Source: Arthrobacter sp. Soil782
GTDB lineage: Bacteria; Actinomycetota; Actinomycetes; Actinomycetales; Micrococcaceae
Direction: 5' to 3'
Length of the DNA: 64,000 nucleotides
Assembly (NCBI RefSeq): GCF_001428435.1
Contig: NZ_LMSO01000008.1
Coordinates: 1-64,000, forward strand
Each line of letters opens with the position of its first letter. Within the stretch, counting starts at the first letter, position 1. The notes beneath the pieces are model-generated. The model saw only the letters and a list, made by a program, of their open reading frames with translations. It searched no databases and was not told the origin of the DNA. Below, one piece after another: positions 51,984 to 62,745 of this stretch. Both the position numbers and the translations under genes were made by a program.

Positions 51984-53314
51984 CGAGAGCCGCTCGGACC
52001 AGCGGTGGCAGCGAGTGCCTTCCACAGCTCGGGGAACTGGGGCATGGTCTTGCCGGTGGTCGCAATGTTCTCAATCTCCACGCCGTCCACCGCGAGCCCC
52101 AGGATGGCGCCGGCCGTGGCCATCCGATGATCCTCATAGGTGTGGAAAGGACCGCCGTGCAGCGGAGCCGGGCGTATGACCAGGCCGTCAACCGTTTCCT
52201 CTACATCACCGCCAAGGCGGGTGATCTCCGCGACGAGGGCGGCGAGCCGGTCAGTCTCGTGCCCGCGCAGGTGTCCAATGCCCGACAAAGCCGACGGTGT
52301 CCGGGCGAGCGCGCACAGGGCAGCGGCGGTCGGCGCCAGCTCGCTGGTGTCGGCCAACTCGGCGCCGGTGATCGTCCCGGTGCCGCGGACCACCAGAGTG
52401 GAGTCATCGGTCAGCTCAACCTCCGCGCCCAGCAGGGGTAGTATGGTCAGCCACTTCGCTCCGACCTGAGTGGTTTCCGAAGGCCAGTGCGGCACACGCA
52501 CGGTGCCGCCGGTAGCGAGGGCGGCGGCGAGGAACGGGCCGGCATTGGAGAGGTCAGGCTCGATGCGCACATCGAACGCGCTGATGGTTCCGGGCTCCAC
52601 CCGCCACGAGTTCGGAATGGAATCGTCGACGACCACGCCGGCCTCCCGCAGCACTGCAACCGTCATGGCGATGTGGTCAAGGCTCGGCACCGGCTTGCCC
52701 ACATGCTGCAGGTTGAGGCCCTCCGTGAAGCGGGCGCCAACGAGCAGCAGCGCAGAGACAAACTGGGACGAGGCGCTCGCGTCTATCACCAGCGTGCCGC
52801 CCTCTACCGCTCCGGTTCCTGCGACCGTGAGGGGCAGGGAGCCGTCGTCGTTCTCCAGCTGCACTCCAAGTTCCCGGAGAGCACTGATGACAGCGCCCAT
52901 CGGGCGTTTGCGGGCGTGAGGGTCGCCGTCGAAGGAGGTGCGTCCCGCACGAAGCGCCGCCAGTGGGGGAACAAAGCGCATGACCGTGCCGGCCAGCCCA
53001 CAGTCCACGCTCGCATCCCCGGACGCGTCGGGCGGAATCGGCGTAACGAGAAGGTCAGGCCCATACGTGCCGTCGCCGTCGACCTCCTCCACCGTGGAAC
53101 CCAGCGACCGGAGGGCTTCCACCATCAACAGGGAATCCCGCGAGTGTAGCGGTGCGCGCAGCCTGCTCGGGCCGTCCGCAAGCGCAGCGAGAATGAGGTA
53201 CCGGTTGGTCAATGACTTCGACGCCGGTACCTCCACTGTTGCGTCGATGGGACCGGATGCGTGCGGTGCCGGCCAAAAAGATGTGGCGGACGGTGCGGCG
53301 GACAGCGCGCTCAT
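51980..53314 (-). CDS. aroA: 3-phosphoshikimate 1-carboxyvinyltransferase (EPSP synthase)
   Basis: 444 residues. Substrate motifs: VEVPASKSLTNRYLILAAL, DCGLAGTVMRFVPPLAALRA, DPHARKRPMGAVISALRELG, SIPNSWRVEPG, and GHLRGHETDRLAALVAEITR. It condenses shikimate-3-phosphate with phosphoenolpyruvate. The GLAGTVMRF loop has Ala at the glycine position common in glyphosate-sensitive enzymes (usually GNAGTA/TMR). Coupled to rsgA by overlap. Confidence 0.95.
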   Translation of the reverse strand: MSALSAAPSATSFWPAPHASGPIDATVEVPASKSLTNRYLILAALADGPSRLRAPLHSRDSLLMVEALRSLGSTVEEVDGDGTYGPDLLVTPIPPDASGDASVDCGLAGTVMRFVPPLAALRAGRTSFDGDPHARKRPMGAVISALRELGVQLENDDGSLPLTVAGTGAVEGGTLVIDASASSQFVSALLLVGARFTEGLNLQHVGKPVPSLDHIAMTVAVLREAGVVVDDSIPNSWRVEPGTISAFDVRIEPDLSNAGPFLAAALATGGTVRVPHWPSETTQVGAKWLTILPLLGAEVELTDDSTLVVRGTGTITGAELADTSELAPTAAALCALARTPSALSGIGHLRGHETDRLAALVAEITRLGGDVEETVDGLVIRPAPLHGGPFHTYEDHRMATAGAILGLAVDGVEIENIATTGKTMPQFPELWKALAATAGPSGSR

Positions 53315-53319
53315 GCTCC

Positions 53320-53868
53320 TTAGCTGCCCGTGACTTCCGAAGCGGTCTTGCGTACAGCTTTCTCCGCCTTCTTGATGTTCTTGCGGGTGTCATGGCTGAG
53401 CGCCAGGGCATTACGGCGCGCGTCCTCGGCGAAATGCTCTGCACGCCAGGCCCAGCTCGGCCGGCCGTTGGTGTCCACCGCGGCGAGCAGCACAGCACCG
53501 ATCAGCGACAGGTTCTTGAGGAGCTGGTTGCGGCGGTCCTTGCGGGCCTTCGACGTGGACGAGTCCGCGCTGTTGAACTCAACAACGGCGTTCAGCGTGG
53601 ATGTGGCGACCAGCACCAGGGCGCAGACGCGGGAAAAGCGCCCGATTCCCAGCAGAACCGCCGCACCGAGGTGGGCAGCGCCGAGCACCTTCGCAACACG
53701 CTGTTCGTTGCTCGTTGCCGAGGCCGTTGCGGGCACCGCCTTGTTGATGCGGTCAAGGGTGGGACGAAGGGCGGTAGCGGTGGCCTCGGTATTCCGGAGG
53801 CGGTCAATGCCCGTGAGGACGAAGCTGCTGGCAAGCAATGGGCGGGCGAATACGCGAACAAGGGTCAC
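53320..53868 (-). CDS. DoxX-family membrane protein
   Basis: 182 residues with four helices: FARPLLASSFVLTGIDRLRN, VLGAAHLGAAVLLGIGRFSR, VCALVLVATSTLNAVVEFNS, and NLSLIGAVLLAAVDTNGRP. The charged C-terminus (RKNIKKAEKAVRKTASEVTG) is cytoplasmic. DoxX proteins are tied to oxidative stress (with SodA and SseA in mycobacteria), which suits the neighbouring sigH. Divergent from sigH. Confidence 0.85.
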   Translation of the reverse strand: MTLVRVFARPLLASSFVLTGIDRLRNTEATATALRPTLDRINKAVPATASATSNEQRVAKVLGAAHLGAAVLLGIGRFSRVCALVLVATSTLNAVVEFNSADSSTSKARKDRRNQLLKNLSLIGAVLLAAVDTNGRPSWAWRAEHFAEDARRNALALSHDTRKNIKKAEKAVRKTASEVTGS

Positions 53869-54002
53869 AATGCCTCCTGGCTTCCAGCACCGTGGGCGGC
53901 ACCGGATCTACTTGGCGAACAAAGTCAGTTACAACCGTGGATGAATGTGTCTAGTTTTGCACTTTTGGCGGACCGAGGCGATCCGGCCGCGGCGTGTGCA
54001 CC

Positions 54003-54028
54003 GGAATATTCACCTGCTGCCCATGGTT
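54003..54028 (+). promoter_or_regulatory. SigH/SigR-type autoregulatory promoter
   Basis: GGAAT (54003-54007), 18 bases, GTT (54026-54028) is the consensus of promoters read by SigH (mycobacteria) and SigR (Streptomyces). It lies 41 bases before an in-frame ATG at 54069 and 149 before the ATG at 54177. It implies that SigH switches on its own gene under thiol-oxidative stress. Confidence 0.8.
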
Positions 54029-54176
54029 GGAGATACATGAACACGCAGTAAACGGATACGAGGAGCAGATGGGCACAGCAACATCGGTGCGGGGCCACAT
54101 CCCGCGCATCCACATTGATGCGCCGGCCGGTCCGGCGCAGCGCCGGCAAACCCGCGGACGCGTAGACTTTGCAGCA

Positions 54177-54854
54177 ATGAATACCACAGCCGCGGCGGGG
54201 CCCACCCCAGCCGAAGACGAGGAACTGGACCTGTCCACCGAATCCGTTGCTGACCGCACGGCGAGGTTCGAGCGGGACGCCATGCAGTACGTGGACCAAT
54301 TGTATTCGGCTGCCATGAGAATGGCCCGTAATCCGGCAGACGCGGAAGACCTGGTTCAGGAGGCCTACACCAAGGCATTCTCCGCGTTCCACCAGTACAA
54401 GCCGGGAACCAACCTGAAGGCGTGGCTGTACCGCATCCTCACCAACACCTATATCAACCTGTACCGCAAGCGGCAGCGGGAACCCCTGCAGTCCCACTCG
54501 GACACCATCGAGGACTGGCAGTTGGCGAAGGCAGCGGAGCACACGTCCCTCGGCCTGCGTTCGGCCGAGGTGGAGGCGCTGGATCATCTTCCGGACTCCG
54601 ATGTGAAGCAGGCCCTGCAGGCAATTCCGGAGGAGTTCCGGCTGGCAGTCTACTTCTCGGACGTCGAAGGCTTCGCATACAAGGAAATTTCAGAAATCAT
54701 GAACACCCCGATCGGTACCGTCATGTCACGGCTGCACCGAGGACGCAAGCTCCTCCGCGAGTCGCTGTCCGAGTATGCGCATGAGCGCGGCATGGGTAGT
54801 TCGGTACGCGCGTCCACCGCTGATGGTGGAACTACACAGGAGGGCGGAAAATGA
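54177..54854 (+). CDS. sigH: ECF sigma factor SigH/SigR (thiol-oxidative stress)
   Basis: 225 residues from the ATG at 54177, which matches the usual length; an ATG at 54069 adds 36 residues. Sigma-2 region: [40 protein letters not shown]. Sigma-4 region: [40 protein letters not shown]. Paired with the zinc anti-sigma gene that overlaps its stop. Directs transcription of redox repair genes. Confidence 0.94.
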   Translation: MNTTAAAGPTPAEDEELDLSTESVADRTARFERDAMQYVDQLYSAAMRMARNPADAEDLVQEAYTKAFSAFHQYKPGTNLKAWLYRILTNTYINLYRKRQREPLQSHSDTIEDWQLAKAAEHTSLGLRSAEVEALDHLPDSDVKQALQAIPEEFRLAVYFSDVEGFAYKEISEIMNTPIGTVMSRLHRGRKLLRESLSEYAHERGMGSSVRASTADGGTTQEGGK

Positions 54855-55111
54855 GCGACTGCCATAGTCTCGGCAACTGCGATGACACGCGGATCGAGCG
54901 GCTCTACGAATACCTCGACGGCGCCCTTTCGCACGCAGACCTCGTCGAGATCAAAGATCATCTTGAGGATTGCCCGGAATGCGCGCAGGAACACGATCTG
55001 GAATGCCTGATCCGGTCAGTGGTGAAGCGCTCCTGTACGGAGGTTGCACCGGCGAAGCTGAAGGCCAGCATCCTCGACCGCATCAGCCAGATCAAAACAG
55101 TGGATCATTAG
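54851..55111 (+). CDS. rsrA: Zinc anti-sigma factor RsrA/RshA
   Basis: 86 residues. The redox-sensing motif [15 protein letters not shown] gives H-x3-C-x2-C, with an N-terminal Cys ([10 protein letters not shown]). Under oxidation these cysteines form disulfides and release SigH. Its ATG overlaps the sigH stop (ATGA). A strong terminator follows. Confidence 0.93.
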   Translation: MSDCHSLGNCDDTRIERLYEYLDGALSHADLVEIKDHLEDCPECAQEHDLECLIRSVVKRSCTEVAPAKLKASILDRISQIKTVDH

Positions 55112-55132
55112 GCCGGGCGGCCGGTGTGACCA

Positions 55133-55182
55133 TAGCAAACAGAAAAGCCCCCGCACGCGTGCGGGGGCTTTTCTGTTTGCTA
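55133..55182. terminator. Bidirectional terminator with 23-base perfect arms
   Basis: Left arm 55133-55155 and right arm 55160-55182 are perfect inverted repeats around a CGCG loop; the inner part is GCCCCCGCA/TGCGGGGGC and the flank AAAACA/TGTTTT supplies a T-run on both strands. It serves the convergent rsrA (plus) and bL37 (minus) genes. Confidence 0.95.
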
Positions 55183-55193
55183 CGACCGTGATG

Positions 55194-55268
55194 TCAGGTG
55201 TTGGGGCGCTTACCGTGGTTAGCGCCGCCGCGCTTGCGATCACGGCGCTTGCGTGCACGCTTGCTCAT
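55194..55268 (-). CDS. 50S ribosomal protein bL37
   Basis: A 24-residue ORF, MSKRARKRRDRKRGGANHGK followed by RPNT, too short for most gene callers. It matches the mycobacterial/actinobacterial bL37 pattern M(A/S)KRxRKxRxRK...ANHGKRPN. AAGGAGG lies six bases before the ATG. It binds in the 50S subunit near 23S rRNA. Confidence 0.9.
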   Translation of the reverse strand: MSKRARKRRDRKRGGANHGKRPNT

Positions 55269-55462
55269 GGCTGCCTCCTTATGTTGCCTGTTGTGGCTTT
55301 GCCGATCGACCACATGGGTCCGGACTGCCCTCCAGTCTCCCACACGCAGGCGGCACGAACCTAAACGTGAAAGGCCGGCTCTCCGCGATCTGCGTGCTCC
55401 GCAGCACCTGCCTAGGATGGAGCGGAACGTTTTTTAGCCGGCCAGTAGCGAAGGAGCGCAGA

Positions 55463-56434
55463 ATGCGCGCAGTGTATGCCGAGTCAGTGTCCGCTCAATC
55501 CCCGCTCGACGGCCTGCGGATGGGTGAGCTCCCCGAACCCGAGCCACCGACAGGTTTCCGGAGGGTCCGCGTCCGTGCCTCAGCCCTGAACCACCACGAT
55601 CTCTGGTCACTGCGCGGCATTGGCCTTGGCGAGGACAAATTGCCCATGATTCTGGGCTGCGACGGCGCGGGAGTGGACGACGGCGGCAACGAGGTGATCG
55701 TGCACAGTGTCATTTCCGCTTCCGGTTGGCAGGGCGACGAGACCCTTGACCCCCGCCGTTCACTACTGTCGGAAAGTTATCCGGGCACCATGGCGGACTT
55801 CGTGTGGGTGCCGGAGCGGAACCTCGTACCCAAACCTGCGGACCTCAGTTTCGAGGAGGCCGCATGCCTGCCGACTTCCTGGCTGACGGCGTACCGGATG
55901 CTGTTCACCACGTCGCCGGCAGCACCGGGCTCGACCATCCTCGTGCAGGGCGCCGGGGGAGGGGTTTCCACCGCGCTCATCGCGCTGGCGCGCGGGGCGG
56001 GCTACCGGGTATGGGTTACCAGCCGCAGCGCCGGGAAACAGGACCGGGCGAGGAAGCTCGGCGCACACGAAGTGTTCGACGCCGGTGCCCGCCTCCCGGA
56101 GCGGGTGGACGTGGTGTTCGATTCCGTTGGGGAAGCCACCTGGGCGCACTCCCTGAAAGCGCTGAAGCCGGGCGGCGCTGTGGTCACCTGCGGTGCTACG
56201 AGCGGCCCCGCTCCGTCAGCGGACCTCAACCGTGTGTTTTTTCTGCAGCTGCGTGTCCTGGGTTCCACGATGGGGACCCGGAACGAGCTGGAACGCCTCG
56301 CACGGTTCCTTGCGGTAACCGGCGTGCGCCCGGTCATCGACTCGGTGCATCGGCTGGAGGACGCACGGGCAGGCTTCGAGCGCATGGCAGCCGGAGAGGT
56401 TTTCGGCAAGGTGGTCTTCGACCACGGGGTGTAG
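55463..56434 (+). CDS. Zinc-type MDR alcohol dehydrogenase/quinone oxidoreductase
   Basis: 323 residues from the ATG at 55463 (RBS AAGGAG). SALNHHDLWSLRGIGLGEDK, MILGCDGAGVDDGGNEVIVH, Rossmann motif LVQGAGGGVSTALIALARGA and a C-terminal VFGKVVFDHGV. The structural zinc cysteines and the first zinc ligand are missing, which fits the quinone oxidoreductase subgroup. Substrate unknown. Confidence 0.85.
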   Translation: MRAVYAESVSAQSPLDGLRMGELPEPEPPTGFRRVRVRASALNHHDLWSLRGIGLGEDKLPMILGCDGAGVDDGGNEVIVHSVISASGWQGDETLDPRRSLLSESYPGTMADFVWVPERNLVPKPADLSFEEAACLPTSWLTAYRMLFTTSPAAPGSTILVQGAGGGVSTALIALARGAGYRVWVTSRSAGKQDRARKLGAHEVFDAGARLPERVDVVFDSVGEATWAHSLKALKPGGAVVTCGATSGPAPSADLNRVFFLQLRVLGSTMGTRNELERLARFLAVTGVRPVIDSVHRLEDARAGFERMAAGEVFGKVVFDHGV

Positions 56435-56479
56435 GCGCGCGCTGCCTGCGGAGTCATAATCCTGAGAGTGTCTGATGAA

Positions 56480-57079
56480 TCAGGCGGGCGCGGGAATCTC
56501 CAGCCACTGGAACCAGCCGCGGTGCAGGACAAGCCAGGCCATCAGGCCGTAGCCTGACTGCCCTGGTCCGCCACCGTTGGCAGCGAGGTCCGAGCGCCAC
56601 TGTTCGTGCGCGTGCAGGGGAGTGAAAGTGTCCACATAGACATGCTTTCGTCGGGTGGTCACGTCAGCGAACGCCGCTGAGAGGTCAGCGAGCCTGCGGT
56701 TGCGCTCGGCGTCCAGCCCGGGCGGCGGTCCAACAACGAGCACCTTGATGCTCATGTGTGCTGCGCCGTCGAGAATGTTGGCAAGGTTGAGCCGGCTGCG
56801 TGCCGTTGAAAGGTCGAGGTCGAGGTCCCGGTCCGAAAGCGCAATCAGCAGCCGGTTCTCGGTATTCTCCGAGAACCTGCGGGAAGCTTCTTCCAACCAA
56901 CGTGCCGCCAGCGCTTCCGTGCCCTCGCCGGGCGCAGCAAGACTGAACGTTTCCAGCGTTGCGTTATCCGGCGTTGTTCGCGCCAGCACCCGGCCCAGCC
57001 AACCGAGCGCGCGTGGATCACCGAGTCCTGCCAGCAGCTCGTCTCCCACAGCGGCAAGCCTTATTCTGCGTTGTTCCAC
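56480..57079 (-). CDS. SGNH-hydrolase-like protein without catalytic residues
   Basis: 199 residues. The N-terminus RIRLAAVGDELLAGLGDPRA has the form of the GDSL block, with Glu in place of the catalytic Ser. NRLLIALSDRDLDLDLSTAR is at the usual Asn block. The last block, where SGNH enzymes have DxxH, reads WRSDLAANGGGPGQSGYGLM, without His. The fold looks kept but catalysis is probably lost. Upstream of kgd gene end; same strand. Confidence 0.65.
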   Translation of the reverse strand: MEQRRIRLAAVGDELLAGLGDPRALGWLGRVLARTTPDNATLETFSLAAPGEGTEALAARWLEEASRRFSENTENRLLIALSDRDLDLDLSTARSRLNLANILDGAAHMSIKVLVVGPPPGLDAERNRRLADLSAAFADVTTRRKHVYVDTFTPLHAHEQWRSDLAANGGGPGQSGYGLMAWLVLHRGWFQWLEIPAPA

Positions 57080-57156
57080 GTTTTCCCTCTGGTTGCTTGT
57101 CGGGTTGTTACTCGTCGGGCCGTCAAGCCGCGGCTGCGACCTGGTGCGGGGAACGC

Positions 57157-57190
57157 CAATGGGCAGGGTCCCGACAGGCCCTGCCCATTG
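57157..57190 (-). terminator. Hairpin after kgd
   Basis: CAATGGGCAGGG (57157-57168) pairs with CCCTGCCCATTG (57179-57190), a perfect 12-base stem with a 10-base loop. It lies 19 bases after the kgd stop. There is no T-run, so termination may need Rho or the hairpin may protect the mRNA end. Confidence 0.6.
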
Positions 57191-57208
57191 TACGTTCGGG
57201 CTGAAGGC

Positions 57209-60200
57209 TCAGGGATTGCGGTCAAAAGCCTTCTTGATGAGGATTTCCTGCTCCACCGCGTGGTGCTTCGCGGATCCGGTAGCTGTCGAGGCTGAAGCGG
57301 GACGGGAGGCCAGACGCAGCCCGCGGTCCAGGTGCTGGGGAAGATTCAGGCCGATGAAGGGCCACGGTCCCTGGTTGGCCGGTTCGTCCTGCGCCCACAT
57401 CAGGTCCGCATTGGGGTAGGCAGCAATCGCGGATTTGATCGCATCGACCGGGAGCGGCGCCAGCTGCTCAACCCGCAGAATGGCGGTGGAAGTGTCGTCC
57501 GCCTTCTGCCGCGCTGCTGCCAGGTCATAGTAGAGCCGACCGGATACCAGCAGGACCCGCGTGACGTCCGACGGGTTGAGCCCCGCGGTGTCCTCGATGA
57601 CCGGCTTGAAGCTGCCCTGCGTGAAGTCCTCGACGGCGCTCGCTGCAGCCTTGAGCCGCAGCAGCTGTTTCGGCGTGAAAATCACGAGAGGCTTGCGGGG
57701 GCGGGTGTAGGCCTGTCGCCGCAGCAGGTGGAAGTGCGATGCCGCCGTCGTAGGGTTGGCAACCACCATGTTGTCCTCAGCGCACATTTGCAGGAAACGC
57801 TCGATGCGCGCCGACGAATGGTCCGGTCCCTGTCCCTCATAACCGTGCGGCAGCATCAGCACCAGCGACGAACGCTGGCCCCATTTTTGCTCGGCAGAGG
57901 AGATGAACTCGTCGATGATGGTCTGCGCGCCGTTGACGAAGTCGCCGAACTGCGCTTCCCACAGCACCAGCGCGTCAGGGCGTTCCACCGAGTAGCCGTA
58001 CTCGAAGCCCATGGCCGCATACTCTGACAGTAGGGAGTCATAGATCCAGAACTTGGCCTGTCCCTCACTGAGTTCACCAAGCGGTAGCCACTCGTTGCCA
58101 TTGGCGCGGTCGTGGAACACTGCGTGCCGCTGCACGAACGTCCCACGACGGGAGTCCTGCCCGGCAAGGCGCACGGGGACGCCCTCCATGAGCAGCGACC
58201 CGAACGCTGCGATCTCGCCGAAGCCCCAGTCGATTCCGCCTTCGCGGGACATCTGCTCGCGTTTTTCAAGCAGGGCCTTGAGCTTGGGGTGGACCGTAAA
58301 GCCCTCCGGGAAGGCAAGGTGCGCCTTGCCGATGTGCGCGAGCGTCTCCGCCGTGATTGCCGTGCTTGCCGGGGCTCCGACACTGTTGTCTCCGCGTTGC
58401 GCGATAGGGCGCTCGATGTCGGAGACGGCCGCTGCATCCTTGGTGACTACCGGGATGGGGGAGGTTTGAGCCGCATGGGTCTCAGCGAAGACCCGCTCCA
58501 GCCGTTCCTGGTAGTCGCGCAGAGCCTGCTCGGCTTCTTCCTGGCTGATGTCGCCCCGACCGATGAGGGCCTCGGTGTACAGCTTGCGCACCGAACGCTT
58601 CGCCTCAATCAGGTTGTACATCATTGGCTGGGTCATCGAGGGGTCGTCGCCCTCATTGTGACCGCGCCGGCGGTAGCACACCATGTCGATAACGACGTCC
58701 TTGTTGAACCGTTGGCGGAACTGGTAGGCGAGCTGGGCTACGCGGACCACGGCCTCCGGATCATCACCGTTTACGTGGAAGATCGGTGCCTGCACCATCT
58801 TTGCCACGTCCGTGGAGTAGACCGACGAGCGGGATGCTGTGGGCGAGGTGGTGAAGCCGACCTGGTTATTGACGATGATGTGAATAGTTCCACCGGTGCG
58901 GTACCCGCGCAGTTGGGAGAGGTTCAGCGTTTCCGCCACCACTCCCTGGCCTGCAAAGGCGGCGTCGCCGTGAACCAGGATGGGCAGGACAGGGAAGGTA
59001 TCTCCCTGGTCCAGGCGGTCCTGTTTGGCGCGGACAATGCCCTCAAGCACCGAGTCAACAGCCTCGAGGTGTGACGGGTTGGCCGCAAGGTAAACTTTGG
59101 TCTCGTTGCCGCTGTCCGAGGTGTAGGTGCCCTCCGTTCCGAGGTGGTACTTCACGTCACCGGAACCCTGGACCGAGCGCGGATCCTGTGTACCCTCAAA
59201 CTCCCGGAAAACCTGGGCGTAGGTCTTGCCGGCGATGTTGGTGAGGACGTTCAGGCGTCCGCGGTGCGCCATGCCGATCGCGACCTCATCAAGGCCGTCG
59301 TCTGCGGCGTCGGAAAGGATTGCGTCCAATAGCGGAATAAGCGACTCACCGCCCTCGAGCGAGAACCGCTTCTGGCCGACGAACTTTGTCTGCAGGAAGG
59401 TTTCAAACGCCTCAGCGGCATTCAGGCGGTGGAGGACGCGCAGCTGTTCCTCACGGCTGGGCTTGGAGTATGAATGCTCAAGCTCGTCCTGGAACCACTG
59501 GCGTTCCTCAGGGTCCTGAATGTGCATGTATTCAATACCGGTGGTCCTGCAGTAAGCGTCCCGGAGCACACCGAGGATGGTGCGGAACTTGAGGGCAGGC
59601 TTGCCGCCGAAGCCGCCGGTCGGCCATTCGCGGTCGAGGTCCCACAGCGTAAGTCCATGGGTACGTACATCGAGATCCGCGTGCTTGCGCTGCACGTACT
59701 CCAGCGGATTGGTGTCCGCCATGAGGTGTCCGCGTACGCGGTAGGCATGGATGAGCTGCTGGATTCGGGCAACTTTGTTGATCTCATCCATGGGATCAAC
59801 CTGAATATCTGCGCTCCAGCGGACGGGCTCGTACGGAATACGCAGCGCTTCAAAGATCTCATCGTAGAAGTTCTGCTCGCCCAGGAGAAGTTGGTGCACG
59901 ATCCGCAGGAACTCACCGCTGCCCGCACCCTGGATGACCCGGTGGTCATAGGTGGAGGTCAGGGTGATTGTCTTGCTGATGGCGTGCTGGGCAAGTGTCT
60001 TTTCGCTGGCGCCCTGGAAGGCCGCCGGGTACTCCAGTGCGCCGGCTCCGATGATGCAGGCCTGCCCCTTGGAGAGCCTCGGGACCGAGTGCACGGTCCC
60101 GATTCCTCCCGGGTTGGTAAGGGAAACGGTAGTGCCGGCGTAGTCGTCCGCACCGAGCTTGCCCCCGCGCGCCCGCTTGACGAGATCTTCGTAAGAGTGC

Positions 60201-61063
60201 CAGAACTCGGAGAAGTTGAGCGTCTCCGCCTTTTTGATGTTGGGCACCACCAGCAGCCTGCTGCCGTCCGGACGAGGCATGTCGATAGCCAGACCGAAGT
60301 TCACATGAGCCGGTTGCACGGCGGCCGGCTTGCCGTCCACGATGTCGTAATACACGTTCTGCGACGGGAACTGGGCAAGCGCGCGGATGATCGCGTATCC
60401 GATGATGTGGGTGAAGGAGACCTTGCCGCCCCGCGCGCGCTCCAGATGGTTATTAATCACGACGCGGTTGTCGATGAGCAGCTTCGCCGGAATGGCACGC
60501 ACGCTGGTGGCGGTGGGCACCGTAAGGCTGGCGTCCATGTTGGTGGCGATCGCCTTGGCGGGCCCGCGAAGCACCGTGACTGAGTCTTCGTCCATCTCGG
60601 GGTTCAGCTCGGACTTCGGGAGCTGGGCGGGAATGGGAGCCTTTTCCTGCTTGGTTTCGGTCTTCGGTTCAGCCTTAGCGGCCGGCTTGGCGTCACCCGA
60701 CGGCTTAGCCGCGGCTGCCGGCTCACCTGAGTTCTTGTTCTTTGATTCTTCCTTGGGCACCGGGGGCATTCCGGACTCCTGGCTTGCAGCGGGGGATTCC
60801 CCCGACGCCTTCGGAGCATCCTGTTCCGCCTGGACGACGGGTATCTCCCGCGTAGGCGGATTTGGGTCCGAACCGGGCGAACGCTTGGCTGAATGCCGCC
60901 CGTTGTCTGAGCCGGTGTTGTCCGACTCGAACGATTCGAAAAGGCTCCACCACTTCTTGTCTACCGAGTTTCGGTCCTGCTGGAATTGCTCATAGAGCTC
61001 ATCCACAAGCCATTCGTTCCCGCCGAATTCTTCCGGTAGACGGTGGTTGGGTTGTTGTGGCAC
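57209..61063 (-). CDS. kgd: Multifunctional 2-oxoglutarate metabolism enzyme
   Basis: 1284 residues, starting MPQQPNHRLPEEFGGNEWLV. After a short N-terminal helix and a Lys/Pro/Ala-rich linker (about 60-120) comes the E2-like acyltransferase with HIIGYAIIRALAQFPSQNVY and TSTYDHRVIQGAGSGEFL. The E1 part has GDAAFAGQGVVAETLNLSQL (ThDP/Mg), HNEGDDPSMTQP, and EAQFGDFVNGAQTIIDEFIS. Such fused enzymes act as 2-oxoglutarate dehydrogenase E1 and carboxylase in actinobacteria. Single gene with its own leader. Confidence 0.96.
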   Translation of the reverse strand: MPQQPNHRLPEEFGGNEWLVDELYEQFQQDRNSVDKKWWSLFESFESDNTGSDNGRHSAKRSPGSDPNPPTREIPVVQAEQDAPKASGESPAASQESGMPPVPKEESKNKNSGEPAAAAKPSGDAKPAAKAEPKTETKQEKAPIPAQLPKSELNPEMDEDSVTVLRGPAKAIATNMDASLTVPTATSVRAIPAKLLIDNRVVINNHLERARGGKVSFTHIIGYAIIRALAQFPSQNVYYDIVDGKPAAVQPAHVNFGLAIDMPRPDGSRLLVVPNIKKAETLNFSEFWHSYEDLVKRARGGKLGADDYAGTTVSLTNPGGIGTVHSVPRLSKGQACIIGAGALEYPAAFQGASEKTLAQHAISKTITLTSTYDHRVIQGAGSGEFLRIVHQLLLGEQNFYDEIFEALRIPYEPVRWSADIQVDPMDEINKVARIQQLIHAYRVRGHLMADTNPLEYVQRKHADLDVRTHGLTLWDLDREWPTGGFGGKPALKFRTILGVLRDAYCRTTGIEYMHIQDPEERQWFQDELEHSYSKPSREEQLRVLHRLNAAEAFETFLQTKFVGQKRFSLEGGESLIPLLDAILSDAADDGLDEVAIGMAHRGRLNVLTNIAGKTYAQVFREFEGTQDPRSVQGSGDVKYHLGTEGTYTSDSGNETKVYLAANPSHLEAVDSVLEGIVRAKQDRLDQGDTFPVLPILVHGDAAFAGQGVVAETLNLSQLRGYRTGGTIHIIVNNQVGFTTSPTASRSSVYSTDVAKMVQAPIFHVNGDDPEAVVRVAQLAYQFRQRFNKDVVIDMVCYRRRGHNEGDDPSMTQPMMYNLIEAKRSVRKLYTEALIGRGDISQEEAEQALRDYQERLERVFAETHAAQTSPIPVVTKDAAAVSDIERPIAQRGDNSVGAPASTAITAETLAHIGKAHLAFPEGFTVHPKLKALLEKREQMSREGGIDWGFGEIAAFGSLLMEGVPVRLAGQDSRRGTFVQRHAVFHDRANGNEWLPLGELSEGQAKFWIYDSLLSEYAAMGFEYGYSVERPDALVLWEAQFGDFVNGAQTIIDEFISSAEQKWGQRSSLVLMLPHGYEGQGPDHSSARIERFLQMCAEDNMVVANPTTAASHFHLLRRQAYTRPRKPLVIFTPKQLLRLKAAASAVEDFTQGSFKPVIEDTAGLNPSDVTRVLLVSGRLYYDLAAARQKADDTSTAILRVEQLAPLPVDAIKSAIAAYPNADLMWAQDEPANQGPWPFIGLNLPQHLDRGLRLASRPASASTATGSAKHHAVEQEILIKKAFDRNP

Positions 61064-61278
61064 TTGTTATACGCCCTCTTCCATGAGTTGCCCTTTGGCC
61101 CAAAAAGATCCGCAGAGGGTTCCAATCGGCGCTCGCCTGACCCTGTTGACCTGCCCTTCAGTCTAATGACAGTTTCAGGCAACAAGCCAATCTCCGGGGC
61201 TTACCCCCGCGTAGCTTTTCCAATGGCTCGCCATGTACCCGGACAGGTGCCGGATTCGGCATACACTCGCTTGTGTAA

Positions 61279-62745
<1,467 letters not shown>

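Noticed and set aside
58112-59074. 320-residue plus-strand open frame inside kgd
   Set aside because: Antisense to the conserved E1 domain of Kgd; low-complexity translation.
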